DNA from: Porphyromonadaceae bacterium UBA7207
GTDB taxonomy: Bacteria > Bacteroidota > Bacteroidia > Bacteroidales > Muribaculaceae
DNA length: 64,000 bases
NCBI GenBank assembly: GCA_002490635.1
Contig: DKUJ01000050.1
Location: forward strand, 1 to 64,000
Direction of reading: 5' to 3'
Shown here: in pieces, positions 8,282-16,466 of the stretch
Layout of the letters: the number at the start of each line of letters is the position of its first letter
Numbering within the stretch: the stretch's first letter is position 1
Program-made: the position numbers and the translations under genes
The notes under the pieces: model-generated
Told to the model about the DNA's origin: nothing
Database searches by the model: none
What the model saw: only the letters and a program-made list of their open reading frames with translations

Positions 8282-9760
8282 ATGGAAGAATTCTTTATAA
8301 GCCTGCGAAATATTCTTGCCTATAATCCGGCAGAACCGATGCTGTTCAACACAGGGTTGTTTCTTGTCCTGTTCACAGCTTTTCTGCTGCTGTATCATGC
8401 CGTAAAGGGTCACAGAAAGCTCAAGGCGCTGATTGTTATCGCGTTCTCTCTATATTTCTACTATAAGTCCAGTGCCGACTGTGTGTTTATTCTCGCCGGA
8501 GTCTGCCTGAGCGACTATCTGCTGGGGTTGTGGCTCGACAGAACCGGCCGTCGATGGCTGCGCCGCCTGATTGTGGGCATCAATGTGGCAGTGAATCTCG
8601 GCATGCTGGTGTATTTCAAGTATATCAACCTGATAGGCTCCGCCCTGGCCTCGATTGCAGGCAGTTCTTTCGACCCTCTGGATGTTATCCTGCCGGCAGG
8701 CATCTCATTTTTCACATTCCGCTCCATCAGCTATATGGTGGACATCTACCGCGGGCAACTGAAAGCATGCCGGAACTTTCTGGATTATGCATTTTTTCTG
8801 ACTTTCTTCCCGCCGCTTCTTGCCGGCCCGGTAGTAAGAGCCAAAGACATGCTTCCACAGATAGCCTCCGGCGGCCAACCCTCCCGGGATATGACCTCCG
8901 AGGGCCTGTTTCTGATAATGACCGGACTCATCAAGAAAGTTGTGGTAGCCGACTATATCAGCAGCAATTTCGTAGACCGGATATTCGACAATCCCCTCCT
9001 CTATTCAGGATTCGAGAATGCCATGGGATGCATAGGATTCACCATACAGCTGTATTGCGACTTCTCCGGATATTCCGACATGGCCATTGGGCTGGCGCTC
9101 CTTCTCGGATACAGGTTCAAGGACAATTTCATGGCCCCATTCAAATCGCAGAGTCCCAGCGAGTTCTGGAGCCGCTGGCACATATCGCTGTCGACCTGGC
9201 TGCGCGACTACCTGTATATCCCTCTTGGGGGCAACCGGCGCGGGAAAGCGAGGATGCACATGAACCTCATAACAACCATGGCAATCGGAGGTCTTTGGCA
9301 CGGAGCCTCGTGGATGTATGTCATATGGGGACTATACAACGGTTTTCTACTTGTAGCACACAAGATTCTGCATCGGATATGGCGTCTGCCAGAGTCCCTG
9401 AAAGGCACAGCAGTGGTAAAGGTTGCCAATATAACCATCACCTTCACACTGATGGTAGTCGGATTCACTATCTTCCGCGCGCCATCTATGCAGACAGTAA
9501 GCGAAATCGCGACCCAGATTTTCACAAACTTCCATCTTTCGGTAGCGCCCCAGTTCATCGAGGGATATGCCATGATTGTCCTGGCCATGTTCCTTGGTCT
9601 GGCGGCTCACATGGCACCACGAAGATGGACGTTGTCGGCTTCGGGCGCATACGTTACCATGCCGGTGTACTGGCAGGCCGCCCTGTTGGCCGCCGCGTTA
9701 TTCTTTGTAGTACAGGCGCGCCAGAGCGAGATTGTGCCTTTCATATATCTGCAATATTGA
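8282..9760 (+). CDS. MBOAT-family membrane O-acyltransferase (DltB/AlgI-like)
   Basis: A 492-residue polytopic protein of the membrane-bound O-acyltransferase family. The conserved catalytic His is His340 in GGLWHGASWMYVIWG; upstream are the family blocks LPAGISFFTFRSISYMVD and CDFSGYSDMAIGLALLLGY. Relatives pass acetyl or D-alanyl groups across the inner membrane to an extracytoplasmic partner (AlgJ/AlgX, DltD or an SGNH protein). No such partner is adjacent, so this copy is an orphan and its acceptor glycan is unknown. ATG 8282 is used because the earlier TTG at 8270 lies in the promoter. It is probably a single-gene transcript, since the next gene has a promoter. Confidence 0.88.
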   Translation: MEEFFISLRNILAYNPAEPMLFNTGLFLVLFTAFLLLYHAVKGHRKLKALIVIAFSLYFYYKSSADCVFILAGVCLSDYLLGLWLDRTGRRWLRRLIVGINVAVNLGMLVYFKYINLIGSALASIAGSSFDPLDVILPAGISFFTFRSISYMVDIYRGQLKACRNFLDYAFFLTFFPPLLAGPVVRAKDMLPQIASGGQPSRDMTSEGLFLIMTGLIKKVVVADYISSNFVDRIFDNPLLYSGFENAMGCIGFTIQLYCDFSGYSDMAIGLALLLGYRFKDNFMAPFKSQSPSEFWSRWHISLSTWLRDYLYIPLGGNRRGKARMHMNLITTMAIGGLWHGASWMYVIWGLYNGFLLVAHKILHRIWRLPESLKGTAVVKVANITITFTLMVVGFTIFRAPSMQTVSEIATQIFTNFHLSVAPQFIEGYAMIVLAMFLGLAAHMAPRRWTLSASGAYVTMPVYWQAALLAAALFFVVQARQSEIVPFIYLQY

Positions 9761-9785
9761 GCACACTCCGCCCATTCCGGCTCAT

Positions 9786-9816
9786 TTTGCCGAAAACTGT
9801 AATTTTAGTAATTTTG
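9786..9816 (+). promoter_or_regulatory. Promoter of the dsbD-mazG-topB operon
   Basis: TTTG (9786-9789), 19 bases, then TAATTTTG (9809-9816), a full match to the Bacteroidota promoter. ATG follows at 9840. All genes up to 15351 are overlapped or nearly so, so this is likely the promoter for the whole set. Confidence 0.75.
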
Positions 9817-9839
9817 CACTGACAGCAATAATACAACAT

Positions 9840-10340
9840 ATGGCATCAAAAACACACAACCGCACAAGCCTGCTCACAGTCTTGTTGCTGATAATATGCG
9901 GCACATTGACTGCCGCCGCCCAGCAGCCCGCATCGTCCCCGGTGCGATGGCGCACAATAGTCAGAATGACTTCGGCGACCACCGGCACAGTCACTTTCCG
10001 TGCCCTTGTGGCATCAGGCTGGCACCTTTACGGTCTCGACATGCCCAAGGGAGGGCCCAAAGCCACCACTTTCGACCTCTCGGAATCAGCAGGAATGGAA
10101 TTCACAAGCCCTGTGACACCAGCCAGCGAACCGGTCAAAGCCATCGACCCGCTTTTCGGCCAGGAACTTCAGTGGTGGGACTCCAATGTGCAGTTCACCG
10201 TAAGTTTCCGCCTTACGGAACCCCGCGACAAGGCACGGCTAAAAGCAGCCATAGGATACATGTGCTGCGACGGCACCACATGCCGTCCTCCTGTAACCGA
10301 ACGCATTTCAGCACCAATACCTGAATACAACGCACAATGA
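9840..10340 (+). CDS. Secreted DsbD N-terminal-domain-like protein
   Basis: A 166-residue protein with a signal peptide (hydrophobic LLTVLLLIICGTLTAAA) and one DsbD alpha-like periplasmic domain. Its GWHLYGLDMPKGGP matches GWHIYGLEMPDLGP in the neighbouring dsbD, so the two arose by domain duplication. A Cys pair occurs in YMCCDGTTCRPP, comparable with CNESSC in DsbD, though with an extra Cys. It probably takes electrons from the DsbD core and passes them to periplasmic clients, or serves as a chaperone for a specific client (inference). Its stop overlaps the dsbD start by 4 bases (ATGA), implying translational coupling. ATG 9840 follows the promoter directly. Confidence 0.82.
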   Translation: MASKTHNRTSLLTVLLLIICGTLTAAAQQPASSPVRWRTIVRMTSATTGTVTFRALVASGWHLYGLDMPKGGPKATTFDLSESAGMEFTSPVTPASEPVKAIDPLFGQELQWWDSNVQFTVSFRLTEPRDKARLKAAIGYMCCDGTTCRPPVTERISAPIPEYNAQ

Positions 10341-12322
10341 CTCGACGCATAACTTTCTTCCTGGCCATGCTTATGGCCACTGTGGCCACCGCGTTCGCCG
10401 CCATAGAAGAACACGTACAATGGGAAGCATCGCTTGAAACAGGCTCCGACGCCTCCCGCGCCACCCTGATAGTAAAGGCTGAGATTGCCGACGGATGGCA
10501 TATCTACGGACTTGAAATGCCCGACCTCGGCCCCGATGCCGGCATTCCGGATCCCACCACTCTTACTGTTATTTCTCCCGACGAATCAGTAAAAGCCGAC
10601 GGCGCCCTGTCATGCACAGCTCAGCCAACCATGCACTTCGACAGTTTCATGCGCCTTAACATGCCTTGGCTCAGCGGAAACTTCGAATTGCGCCAGCCTC
10701 TGGAAATAGATACCTCGAAAGCCACCACGGTGCGTGCCACAGTGCGCTACATGGCCTGCAATGAATCGTCGTGCACTCCTCCGGCTCGCTTCGACATCGA
10801 CATTCCCATTCCCGGCGCCACCGCGTCGCCTGCCACACAGCAAGTTGCTGAAACTGCAGCCCCCGCCACGGCACCACAGCCTTCGGTTGCCTCAACTTCC
10901 GACAGCAGGTCCCAACAGTGGTGGGAACCCGTGGAACTGTCGGCAGCAAGCAATCAGCAAAGCAACTGGATGATTCTTCTCCTGGGATTCGCCGGCGGCC
11001 TTATCGCCTTAATGACACCCTGCATATGGCCCATGATTCCCATGACAGTGAGCTACTTTCTCAAACGCAGCCGTAGCCGTCGCAGAGCCATCGGCGATGC
11101 AGCGACATACGCCGGCAGCATCCTGCTCATTTTCCTGGTGCTCGGTCTGGTGCTCACGCTTATTTTCGGCCCCGGGAAACTAAACGAGATTGCCACCGGT
11201 GCGGTATTCAACCTCATTTTCTTCGCAATGCTGGTATTCTTTGCGATAAGCTTCTTCGGTGCCTTCGAAATCAAGCTGCCCTCGAAGTGGACAAATGCCG
11301 CCGACGCAAAAGCCGGCAGCGCAGGAGGTATTGTGGGCATCTTCTTCATGGCGTTCACTCTGGTGCTTGTGTCCTTCTCCTGCACAGGCCCCATTATCGG
11401 CACTCTGCTGGTAGAGGCATTCAGCCAAAGCAGCATAGTAGGTCCTTTGCTGGGCATGGGAGGTTTCGCCCTGGGACTTGCCCTGCCGTTCGGCCTGTTT
11501 GCCTTTTTCCCGTCCATGCTTAAAGAGCTTCCCAAATCTGGTAGCTGGCTGAACACCGTAAAGGTTGTACTGGGATTCATCGAACTCATACTTTCCCTCA
11601 AATTCCTCTCTGTGGCCGACCTCGCCTACGGATGGCGGATTCTCGACCGCGAAGTGTTCCTTTCGTTGTGGATTGTCCTGTTCGTGCTCCTGGGCCTGTA
11701 CCTGTTAGGGAAACTCCGTTTCAGCCACGATTCACCCTCGGACCACACTCCCGTGAGCCGCTTCTTCCTGGCGCTGGCATCGCTGGCTTTCGCGGTATAT
11801 CTGGTACCCGGACTCTGGGGCGCCCCGCTTAAGGCAGTGAGCGCCTTCGCTCCGCCGCTGTACACTCAGGACTTCAACCTCTACGGCGGCGAATTCCGCC
11901 ACTACGACGACTACGAGCAAGGCATGGCAGCAGCTGCCGCCGAAGGAAAACCCGTACTGGTGGACTTCTCCGGATACGCCTGCGTAAACTGCCGCAAAAT
12001 GGAAGGCGCAGTATTCGATACTCCCGCCGTCCGCGGCATCCTCGAACGCGATTATGTGATGATTGTTCTCATGGTTGACGACAAGACAGCTCTCCCTCAG
12101 CCAATGACAGTGGAAGAAAACGGCCGCACCGTTGTCCTCGAAACCGTCGGCGAAAAATGGAGCTATCTCCAGCGCCACAAGTTCGGCACCAACCAGCAGC
12201 CATTCTATATACTCCTGGACAACGAAGGCAAGCCTTTGGAAGCCCCTCGGGCACACGACGAAAACGTGGGTGCGTTCGTGGGATGGCTGGAAACAGGAGT
12301 ACAGAACTACAAAAATCTCTGA
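10337..12322 (+). CDS. dsbD: Protein-disulfide reductase DsbD
   Basis: A 661-residue three-part DsbD. The signal peptide is followed by the alpha domain with Cys141 and Cys146 (CNESSC). A membrane domain of about eight helices (215-515) has Cys229 in MTPCIWPM and Cys349 in SFSCTGPI, the pair that moves electrons across the membrane. The C-terminal thioredoxin-like gamma domain has C549-V-N-C552. It takes reducing power from cytoplasmic thioredoxin to periplasmic thiols. All six catalytic Cys can be read, so it should be active. It lies between the solo alpha-domain gene and mazG, which starts one base after its stop. Confidence 0.93.
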   Translation: MTRRITFFLAMLMATVATAFAAIEEHVQWEASLETGSDASRATLIVKAEIADGWHIYGLEMPDLGPDAGIPDPTTLTVISPDESVKADGALSCTAQPTMHFDSFMRLNMPWLSGNFELRQPLEIDTSKATTVRATVRYMACNESSCTPPARFDIDIPIPGATASPATQQVAETAAPATAPQPSVASTSDSRSQQWWEPVELSAASNQQSNWMILLLGFAGGLIALMTPCIWPMIPMTVSYFLKRSRSRRRAIGDAATYAGSILLIFLVLGLVLTLIFGPGKLNEIATGAVFNLIFFAMLVFFAISFFGAFEIKLPSKWTNAADAKAGSAGGIVGIFFMAFTLVLVSFSCTGPIIGTLLVEAFSQSSIVGPLLGMGGFALGLALPFGLFAFFPSMLKELPKSGSWLNTVKVVLGFIELILSLKFLSVADLAYGWRILDREVFLSLWIVLFVLLGLYLLGKLRFSHDSPSDHTPVSRFFLALASLAFAVYLVPGLWGAPLKAVSAFAPPLYTQDFNLYGGEFRHYDDYEQGMAAAAAEGKPVLVDFSGYACVNCRKMEGAVFDTPAVRGILERDYVMIVLMVDDKTALPQPMTVEENGRTVVLETVGEKWSYLQRHKFGTNQQPFYILLDNEGKPLEAPRAHDENVGAFVGWLETGVQNYKNL

Positions 12323-12323
12323 C

Positions 12324-13118
12324 ATGCGACACACAAGAGAAGAAAAACTCGAAGCCCTCGGGCGAGTTCTCGACACTCTCGACATCCTGCGGGTAAAATG
12401 CCCGTGGGATGCCAAGCAGACGAATCACAGCCTGCGGGCTAACACAATAGAGGAAGTATATGAACTCGCCCAGGCCCTGGTAGAGGAACGGCCGGAGGAA
12501 ATCCGCAAGGAACTCGGCGATGTGCTGCTCCATATTTTCTTCTACGCCAAAATCGGTAGCGAGAGCGACAGCTTCGACATTGCCGATGTGGCCGACGCGC
12601 TAAACCACAAACTCATATTCAGGCATCCGCACGTGTTCGGCGATGTCAACGCCGACAACGCCCATCAGGTGGAACTGAACTGGGAACAGATCAAGCTTAA
12701 GGAAAAGGACGGCAACCACAGCGTATTGGGAGGTGTACCCTCCGCATTGCCGGCTCTGGTGAAGGCGTTCCGCATCCAGGAGAAAGCCGCCAATGCCGGC
12801 TTCGACTGGGAGAAACCCGAAGATGTATGGAGCAAGGTCGATGAGGAGAACAACGAGGTGCGCCAGGCCATAGCATCCGGCGAGTCAGACAGCATCGAGG
12901 CTGAATTCGGCGACCTGCTGTTCGCCACAGTTAACGCCTGCCGCCTCTACGGTATCAATCCCGAGAACGCCCTCGAACGCACAAACCGCAAATTCATTTC
13001 CCGCTTCAATGCCATCGAGGAATCGGCACTCAGCCAGGGCATATCGCTAAAAGACATGTCGCTGGAGCAGATGGATGCCGCATGGAATCAGGCCAAAGCA
13101 GCCGAAGGCAGCGAATGA
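12324..13118 (+). CDS. mazG: Nucleoside triphosphate pyrophosphohydrolase MazG
   Basis: A 264-residue cytoplasmic all-alpha NTP-PPase with two MazG repeats. The first contains CPWDAKQTNHSLRANTIEE, the hallmark of E. coli-type MazG. The metal-binding acidic motifs EEVYEL and ELGDVLLH appear near 35-70, and the second repeat has EENNEVRQA with EFGDLLFA near 170-200. It hydrolyses non-canonical or excess NTPs and can lower the ppGpp response. ATG 12324 gives the normal length and lies one base after the dsbD stop; longer upstream readings are inside dsbD. The stop overlaps topB by 4 bases. Confidence 0.93.
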   Translation: MRHTREEKLEALGRVLDTLDILRVKCPWDAKQTNHSLRANTIEEVYELAQALVEERPEEIRKELGDVLLHIFFYAKIGSESDSFDIADVADALNHKLIFRHPHVFGDVNADNAHQVELNWEQIKLKEKDGNHSVLGGVPSALPALVKAFRIQEKAANAGFDWEKPEDVWSKVDEENNEVRQAIASGESDSIEAEFGDLLFATVNACRLYGINPENALERTNRKFISRFNAIEESALSQGISLKDMSLEQMDAAWNQAKAAEGSE

Positions 13119-15172
13119 GACTCTGCATCACCGAGAAACAGAGCGTGGCGGCAAGCATAGCCGCCATAGTGGGTGCCGACCGCCGCTGCGACGGCTACTA
13201 CCAGGGAGACAACATTCAGGTGACCTGGACAATAGGTCACCTGTGCTGCCTCATGGAGCCGCACGACTATTCGCAGCAGTGGAAACACTGGTGTCTCAGC
13301 CAGCTGCCCATGCTACCCGAACGCTACGACATAAAAGTTATTGATGACAAAGGCATCCGCCGGCAGTTCGACGTGGTGAAGTCGCTCATCAAGAGTGCCG
13401 ACGAAATTATAAACTGCGGTGATGCCGGCCAGGAGGGAGAACTCATACAGCGCTGGGTGATGAAACTCGCTGGCGCGGGATGTCCGGTCAGCCGACTGTG
13501 GATTTCCTCTCTGACCGACGAGAGCATACGCGAGGGATTCGAAAGTCTCAGGCCGCAGGCCGAGTTCGACAACCTGTTCTATGCAGGCCTTTCACGTGCA
13601 ATCGGCGACTGGATTCTCGGCATGAACGCCACACGGCTCTACTCTCTCAAATTCTCCACACCCGGGCATGTGCTGTCGATAGGCAGAGTACAGACCCCCA
13701 CACTCGCACTGATTGTGCGGCGCCAGCGCGAAATTGCCGAGTTCGTGCCCCACGACAGCTGGGAACTACACACAAGCTACCGCGATACCGACTTCACCTT
13801 CACCGGCGACCGCTTCGAAAAAGAAGCCGACGGTCTCGCTGTGGTGGAGCGCATAGCGCCCGCAACGTTCAGCATCACCGACATAAGCAGAAAAAAAGGA
13901 CGCGAGGCCCCACCACGGCTCTTCGACCTCACGAGCCTGCAGGTGGAATGCAACAAAAAATTCGGATGGAGCGCCGACACCACTCTTCGGCTGATCCAGA
14001 GCCTGTACGAAAAGAAACTGACCACATATCCACGCGTCGACACCACTTACCTCAGCGACGACATATACCCTAAAGTAGGCGGCATACTTAAAGCGATGAC
14101 GCCATATGCCCAGTTCACCTCACCGGTACTCGCCAAAGCCATCCCGAAAAGCAAAAAGGTGTTCGACAATGCAAAAGTGACCGACCACCATGCAATCATA
14201 CCCACCGGACAAAGTCCCTCGGGAATAGATGTGGACGAGAAACGGCTGTATCACATGGTGGCGATGCGGTTCATAGCGGCGTTCTATCCCGACTGCATCT
14301 TCGAACAGACCGTTGTGAACGGAAAAGCCGACAACTGCGAGTTCCGTACTTCCGGCAAGGTGATTCTCGATCAGGGTTGGCGCGTACTGTTCCCTTCCAA
14401 GGCCGACAAAAACGAAAAGACCAACGATGCAGAACTGGCCATTCTCCCGGAATTCACCGTAGGCGAAAGCGGAGGCCACACTCCTTTCCTGGCAAAGAAA
14501 ACATCGCAGCCTCCAAAGCCCTACACCGAAGGTACCCTTCTGAGGGCTATGGAAACAGCAGGCCGCACTATCGACGACGAGGAGCTGCGCGAATCGATGA
14601 AGGACAACGGCATAGGCCGTCCATCGACCCGTGCCGCGATTATCGAAACCCTTTTCAAGCGCCGCTATATCTATCGCGACAGGAAGAATCTTGTGGCGTC
14701 GCAAGCCGGCATAGACCTTATCGATACAATCGATGAGGAACTGCTGAAATCGGCCCGCCTGACAGGACTCTGGGAAAACAAACTGCGACGGATAGAGCGC
14801 GGCGACTACTCGCCGGCAGCTTTTGTGCGCGAGATAAGCGAAATGATACGCAAGATAGTCGCCGACGTGATGGCTCTCGACGGAAACCGGCGTATCGCTC
14901 CGGCAGCAGAACCTGAAAAGCACCCATTGCCTGCAAACGCCGACTCATCCGAGGCCGACGGTTCCGCCAAAACCAAGCCCAAGACCCGGCGGATAACAAA
15001 ACTCGAACAGGTGGCATGCCCGGTGTGCGGCAAAGGACACCTCGTGCGCGGACGCACTGCTTTCGGCTGCAGCGAATACAGCTCGGGCTGCCGTTTCCTT
15101 CTGCCCTTCGAGCAATGCCCCGCCGACACAAAACCCGGCGTGATAAACCGTAAAATAAATTCCACCAGATGA
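13115..15172 (+). CDS. topB: DNA topoisomerase III
   Basis: A 685-residue type IA topoisomerase. The Toprim domain begins at MRLCITEKQSVAASIA and includes the acidic NCGDAGQEGELIQRW block. The catalytic Tyr is Tyr305 in TTYPRVDTTYL. A late RPSTRAAIIETL and a C-terminal zinc-ribbon-like end with CPVCGKGHLVRG and a downstream CSEYSSGC can be read. It relaxes negative supercoils and decatenates single-stranded joints. Bacteroidota often carry several topB copies, including on conjugative elements; this one sits in a housekeeping-type operon with mazG, so it is likely the chromosomal copy. The start overlaps mazG by ATGA. Confidence 0.93.
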   Translation: MRLCITEKQSVAASIAAIVGADRRCDGYYQGDNIQVTWTIGHLCCLMEPHDYSQQWKHWCLSQLPMLPERYDIKVIDDKGIRRQFDVVKSLIKSADEIINCGDAGQEGELIQRWVMKLAGAGCPVSRLWISSLTDESIREGFESLRPQAEFDNLFYAGLSRAIGDWILGMNATRLYSLKFSTPGHVLSIGRVQTPTLALIVRRQREIAEFVPHDSWELHTSYRDTDFTFTGDRFEKEADGLAVVERIAPATFSITDISRKKGREAPPRLFDLTSLQVECNKKFGWSADTTLRLIQSLYEKKLTTYPRVDTTYLSDDIYPKVGGILKAMTPYAQFTSPVLAKAIPKSKKVFDNAKVTDHHAIIPTGQSPSGIDVDEKRLYHMVAMRFIAAFYPDCIFEQTVVNGKADNCEFRTSGKVILDQGWRVLFPSKADKNEKTNDAELAILPEFTVGESGGHTPFLAKKTSQPPKPYTEGTLLRAMETAGRTIDDEELRESMKDNGIGRPSTRAAIIETLFKRRYIYRDRKNLVASQAGIDLIDTIDEELLKSARLTGLWENKLRRIERGDYSPAAFVREISEMIRKIVADVMALDGNRRIAPAAEPEKHPLPANADSSEADGSAKTKPKTRRITKLEQVACPVCGKGHLVRGRTAFGCSEYSSGCRFLLPFEQCPADTKPGVINRKINSTR

Positions 15173-15351
15173 TGTGGCAATGGATTGCCGTGGCCATCGT
15201 TGTCGTTCTGGCGGCAATCGCTCTTGTCCGTAGCCTGCGGCGTGACCCTTGCGCAGGATGTTCGCTGAAACAGCAATGCAAAAAGAAATCTCCGCAGCGT
15301 CCGGATTCGGGACACTGCGGAGACCGTTGTTACAACCGGCGCCGTCCTTAA
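15169..15351 (+). CDS. Tiny Cys-rich single-pass membrane protein
   Basis: A 60-residue product: a membrane helix (WIAVAIVVVLAAIALV), then a basic tail with Cys pairs CAGCSLKQQC and CGDRC. The pattern resembles the FeoB-associated Cys-rich membrane protein family, though no feoB is nearby. Two start codons (15169 and 15172) overlap the topB stop. A hairpin lies inside the last third of the frame, so the true product may be shorter or the end poorly conserved. The function is unknown; metal or redox work is a guess. Confidence 0.55.
   Translation: MMWQWIAVAIVVVLAAIALVRSLRRDPCAGCSLKQQCKKKSPQRPDSGHCGDRCYNRRRP
15289..15323 (+). terminator. Hairpin at the end of the dsbD-topB operon
   Basis: TCTCCGCAG (15289-15297) pairs perfectly with CTGCGGAGA (15315-15323) across a 17-base loop. 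No strong T run follows. It lies within the reading frame of the small Cys-rich protein and just before the convergent btuG end, where a terminator is expected. Confidence 0.45.
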
Positions 15352-16442
15352 CGCGGCATCAGTGTGGTTGAGGTGCGGAAAACTGCGTTGACTGCATTGA
15401 GTCCGAGTTCGTAGCGACCCATATACATACCGCCTTCCGTATATAGCTGTCCGTAGCAGGGTTCGGTGTATTCGGCATAACCCGAAGCGCCAAGCTTGTA
15501 CGATGTAATGAAAATCATTCCGCTGTTGGAGTCGACAGCGATGGCCGCAGGATATTCCACCGGTTTTGTCACCATTTCCGAACGGCGCACTTTGCCTTCC
15601 ATATCATAGACAGTGTAGGTGACATCGCCACCGGTCACAGGAGAATTGATTACAAAGAGGTCTTTGTCGCGGATAGCCATCAGTGTGCCAGGAGCGATAT
15701 CGCGTGTAACGGAGCCTGTGATTTTCTTTACAGTAGCGGGGATGTCGTTATAGTTGCCCATGGTTATCACAAACACATCGGTGCCGTTGGTTGCCATTTT
15801 TGTGGGGTTGAGTCCTACCTGCAACTTCTCCACCTCTTTCCAGGCTGCCACATCCACCACGCTCACACTGCTGTTGATGTTGCCGTTCATCCAGTTATCG
15901 CCGTCGGAGTTCGCCACATAGAGAGTCCCGTCGGCTGTGAGTGCCATCTGTTCGGGATTCGGGCCTACGGCGAGCGTTTTCTCGACAGTCATGCTCACAG
16001 TATCTATACATGCCACATGTCCGCTGTAGAGGCTCGCATAAACCTTTCCTGCCGCAGCAGTGAATTCGCGCGGTTTACCGGTTCCTGCCGGTGGCACGAT
16101 ACTGGATTTGATTTCCAGAGTAGTCGCGTCAACAACCCATATGATATTGGAGTCGAATACGGCGATATACATTTTTGTTCCGTATATGAACGCGCTTTGT
16201 GGTGTGTCGCCAACCTGCACGCCGTTGCGGGCAAGGAATGCCTGCTGGGTAGCCGAGCCTTTCTCTATGTCGATTGCCGTTACCGAACCCGGCACGTGCA
16301 TTCCCTGCACGCCATTATTGATAACATAGACACCCGTAGTAGTATCCACCGCCATAGGGGATTCGGGATCGTCGGAGCAGGCTCCGGCCGCAAGCAATGG
16401 CAATAATGCCAGCAAACGGAATTTCTTGATGCTGAATGACAT
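15348..16442 (-). CDS. btuG: BtuG-like surface cobalamin-binding beta-propeller lipoprotein
   Basis: A 364-residue lipoprotein: signal peptide with lipobox ending LLAAGAC, then a YncE-type seven-bladed beta-propeller (repeats such as GVYVINNG, TLYVANSDGD, DVFVITMGNY and KDLFVINSP). In Bacteroides thetaiotaomicron, BtuG is a propeller lipoprotein of this kind that binds vitamin B12 tightly at the cell surface and passes it to BtuB. The identity here rests on fold plus position: it lies 24 bases after btuB in an operon headed by a cobalamin riboswitch. Sequence alone would only say YncE-like. It ends 4 bases into the convergent small gene. Confidence 0.82.
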   Translation of the reverse strand: MSFSIKKFRLLALLPLLAAGACSDDPESPMAVDTTTGVYVINNGVQGMHVPGSVTAIDIEKGSATQQAFLARNGVQVGDTPQSAFIYGTKMYIAVFDSNIIWVVDATTLEIKSSIVPPAGTGKPREFTAAAGKVYASLYSGHVACIDTVSMTVEKTLAVGPNPEQMALTADGTLYVANSDGDNWMNGNINSSVSVVDVAAWKEVEKLQVGLNPTKMATNGTDVFVITMGNYNDIPATVKKITGSVTRDIAPGTLMAIRDKDLFVINSPVTGGDVTYTVYDMEGKVRRSEMVTKPVEYPAAIAVDSNSGMIFITSYKLGASGYAEYTEPCYGQLYTEGGMYMGRYELGLNAVNAVFRTSTTLMPR

Positions 16443-16466
16443 TTGATTTGTATTTTGATGATTGGT

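Noticed and set aside
13115..15172. topB as a marker of a conjugative element
   Set aside because: It is embedded in a dsbD-mazG housekeeping operon with no transfer or integrase genes around it.
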